Below, one piece after another: positions 22,566 to 22,592 of a stretch of DNA of 22,592 nt. Location of the stretch: NCBI GenBank assembly GCA_002441395.1, contig DJVZ01000003.1, forward strand, positions 21,586 to 44,177. Reading direction: 5' to 3'. The stretch is from Spirochaetaceae bacterium UBA6243 (lineage in GTDB: Bacteria > Spirochaetota > Spirochaetia > Treponematales > Rectinemataceae). Positions within the stretch are counted from its first letter, which is position 1. Every line of letters starts with the position of its first letter. The notes under the pieces were generated by a model, which was given only the letters and a program-made list of their open reading frames with translations, made no database searches and was not told the DNA's origin. Made by a program: the position numbers and the translations under genes.

Positions 22566-22591
22566 TTTTCCGCAGGAGAGATGCGGAAAAT
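22565..22591. repeat. Second hairpin with the same CCGCA-N7-TGCGG core
   Basis: Perfect 10-bp arms ATTTTCCGCA (22565-22574) and TGCGGAAAAT (22582-22591) enclose the loop GGAGAGA. Core and loop length match the neighbouring terminator, and the two share a pairing alternative (TGCGG at 22550-22554 with CCGCA at 22570-22574). It ends one base before the window edge, so more copies may follow. Confidence 0.65.
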
Positions 22592-22592
22592 A

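Overview
The window looks like chromosome from an anaerobic, mid-GC bacterium. It carries a 2-hydroxyacyl-CoA-dehydratase-type iron-sulfur protein with its ATP-driven activator, a radical SAM/SPASM enzyme, sugar and peptide ABC importers and an AroM-type protein. The mix, and the LDGGRRQR form of the ABC signature in the OppF-like protein, made me think of Spirochaetota or anaerobic Firmicutes. That is a low-confidence guess: there is no rRNA, tRNA or marker gene, and I see no transposase, CRISPR array or phage genes.

Layout. (1) 1-3115: a minus-strand MacB/LolCD-type ABC exporter (permease cut by the window edge, plus ATPase), divergent from a plus-strand OmpR-type response regulator and histidine kinase. 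(2) 3372-8015: a tightly coupled four-gene plus-strand cassette in which each gene overlaps the next by 4 nt. It encodes a small membrane protein with a charged helical tail, a signal/TM-anchored protein ending in nine tandem ACHS-like Cys/His tetrapeptides, a radical SAM/SPASM protein with an apparent N-terminal PqqD-like domain, and a four-TM protein. I read it as a putative post-translational modification system and the best candidate for an undescribed system here. (3) 8018-15565: a minus-strand run of six genes: ribose-type ABC importer (binding protein, double ATPase, permease), LacI regulator, a double-cubane/HgdB-like Fe-S protein, and an HgdB-like domain fused to a BadF/HgdC-type activator ATPase. 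A divergent SORD-like zinc dehydrogenase (15945-16979) shares an AT-rich control region with it. (4) 17137-22272: an acetyltransferase, a flavodoxin-like protein, an AroM homologue (minus) that abuts an OppF-type ATPase (plus) with both lacking normal start codons, an M20 peptidase, and a DUF72 protein. The last 70 bases hold two adjacent hairpins with the same 5-bp core.

How the genes may work together. The cassette in (2) resembles a RiPP-like maturation pair: the Cys/His tail lies after the TM segment, so it should be cytosolic, where a radical SAM enzyme could reach it. The sugar operon in (3) suggests uptake of a sugar or polyol, oxidation by the divergent dehydrogenase, and a reductive step by an ATP-activated Fe-S enzyme. 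The AroM/OppF junction in (4) looks like a rearrangement, or an assembly join, within an oligopeptide-uptake/peptidase cluster.
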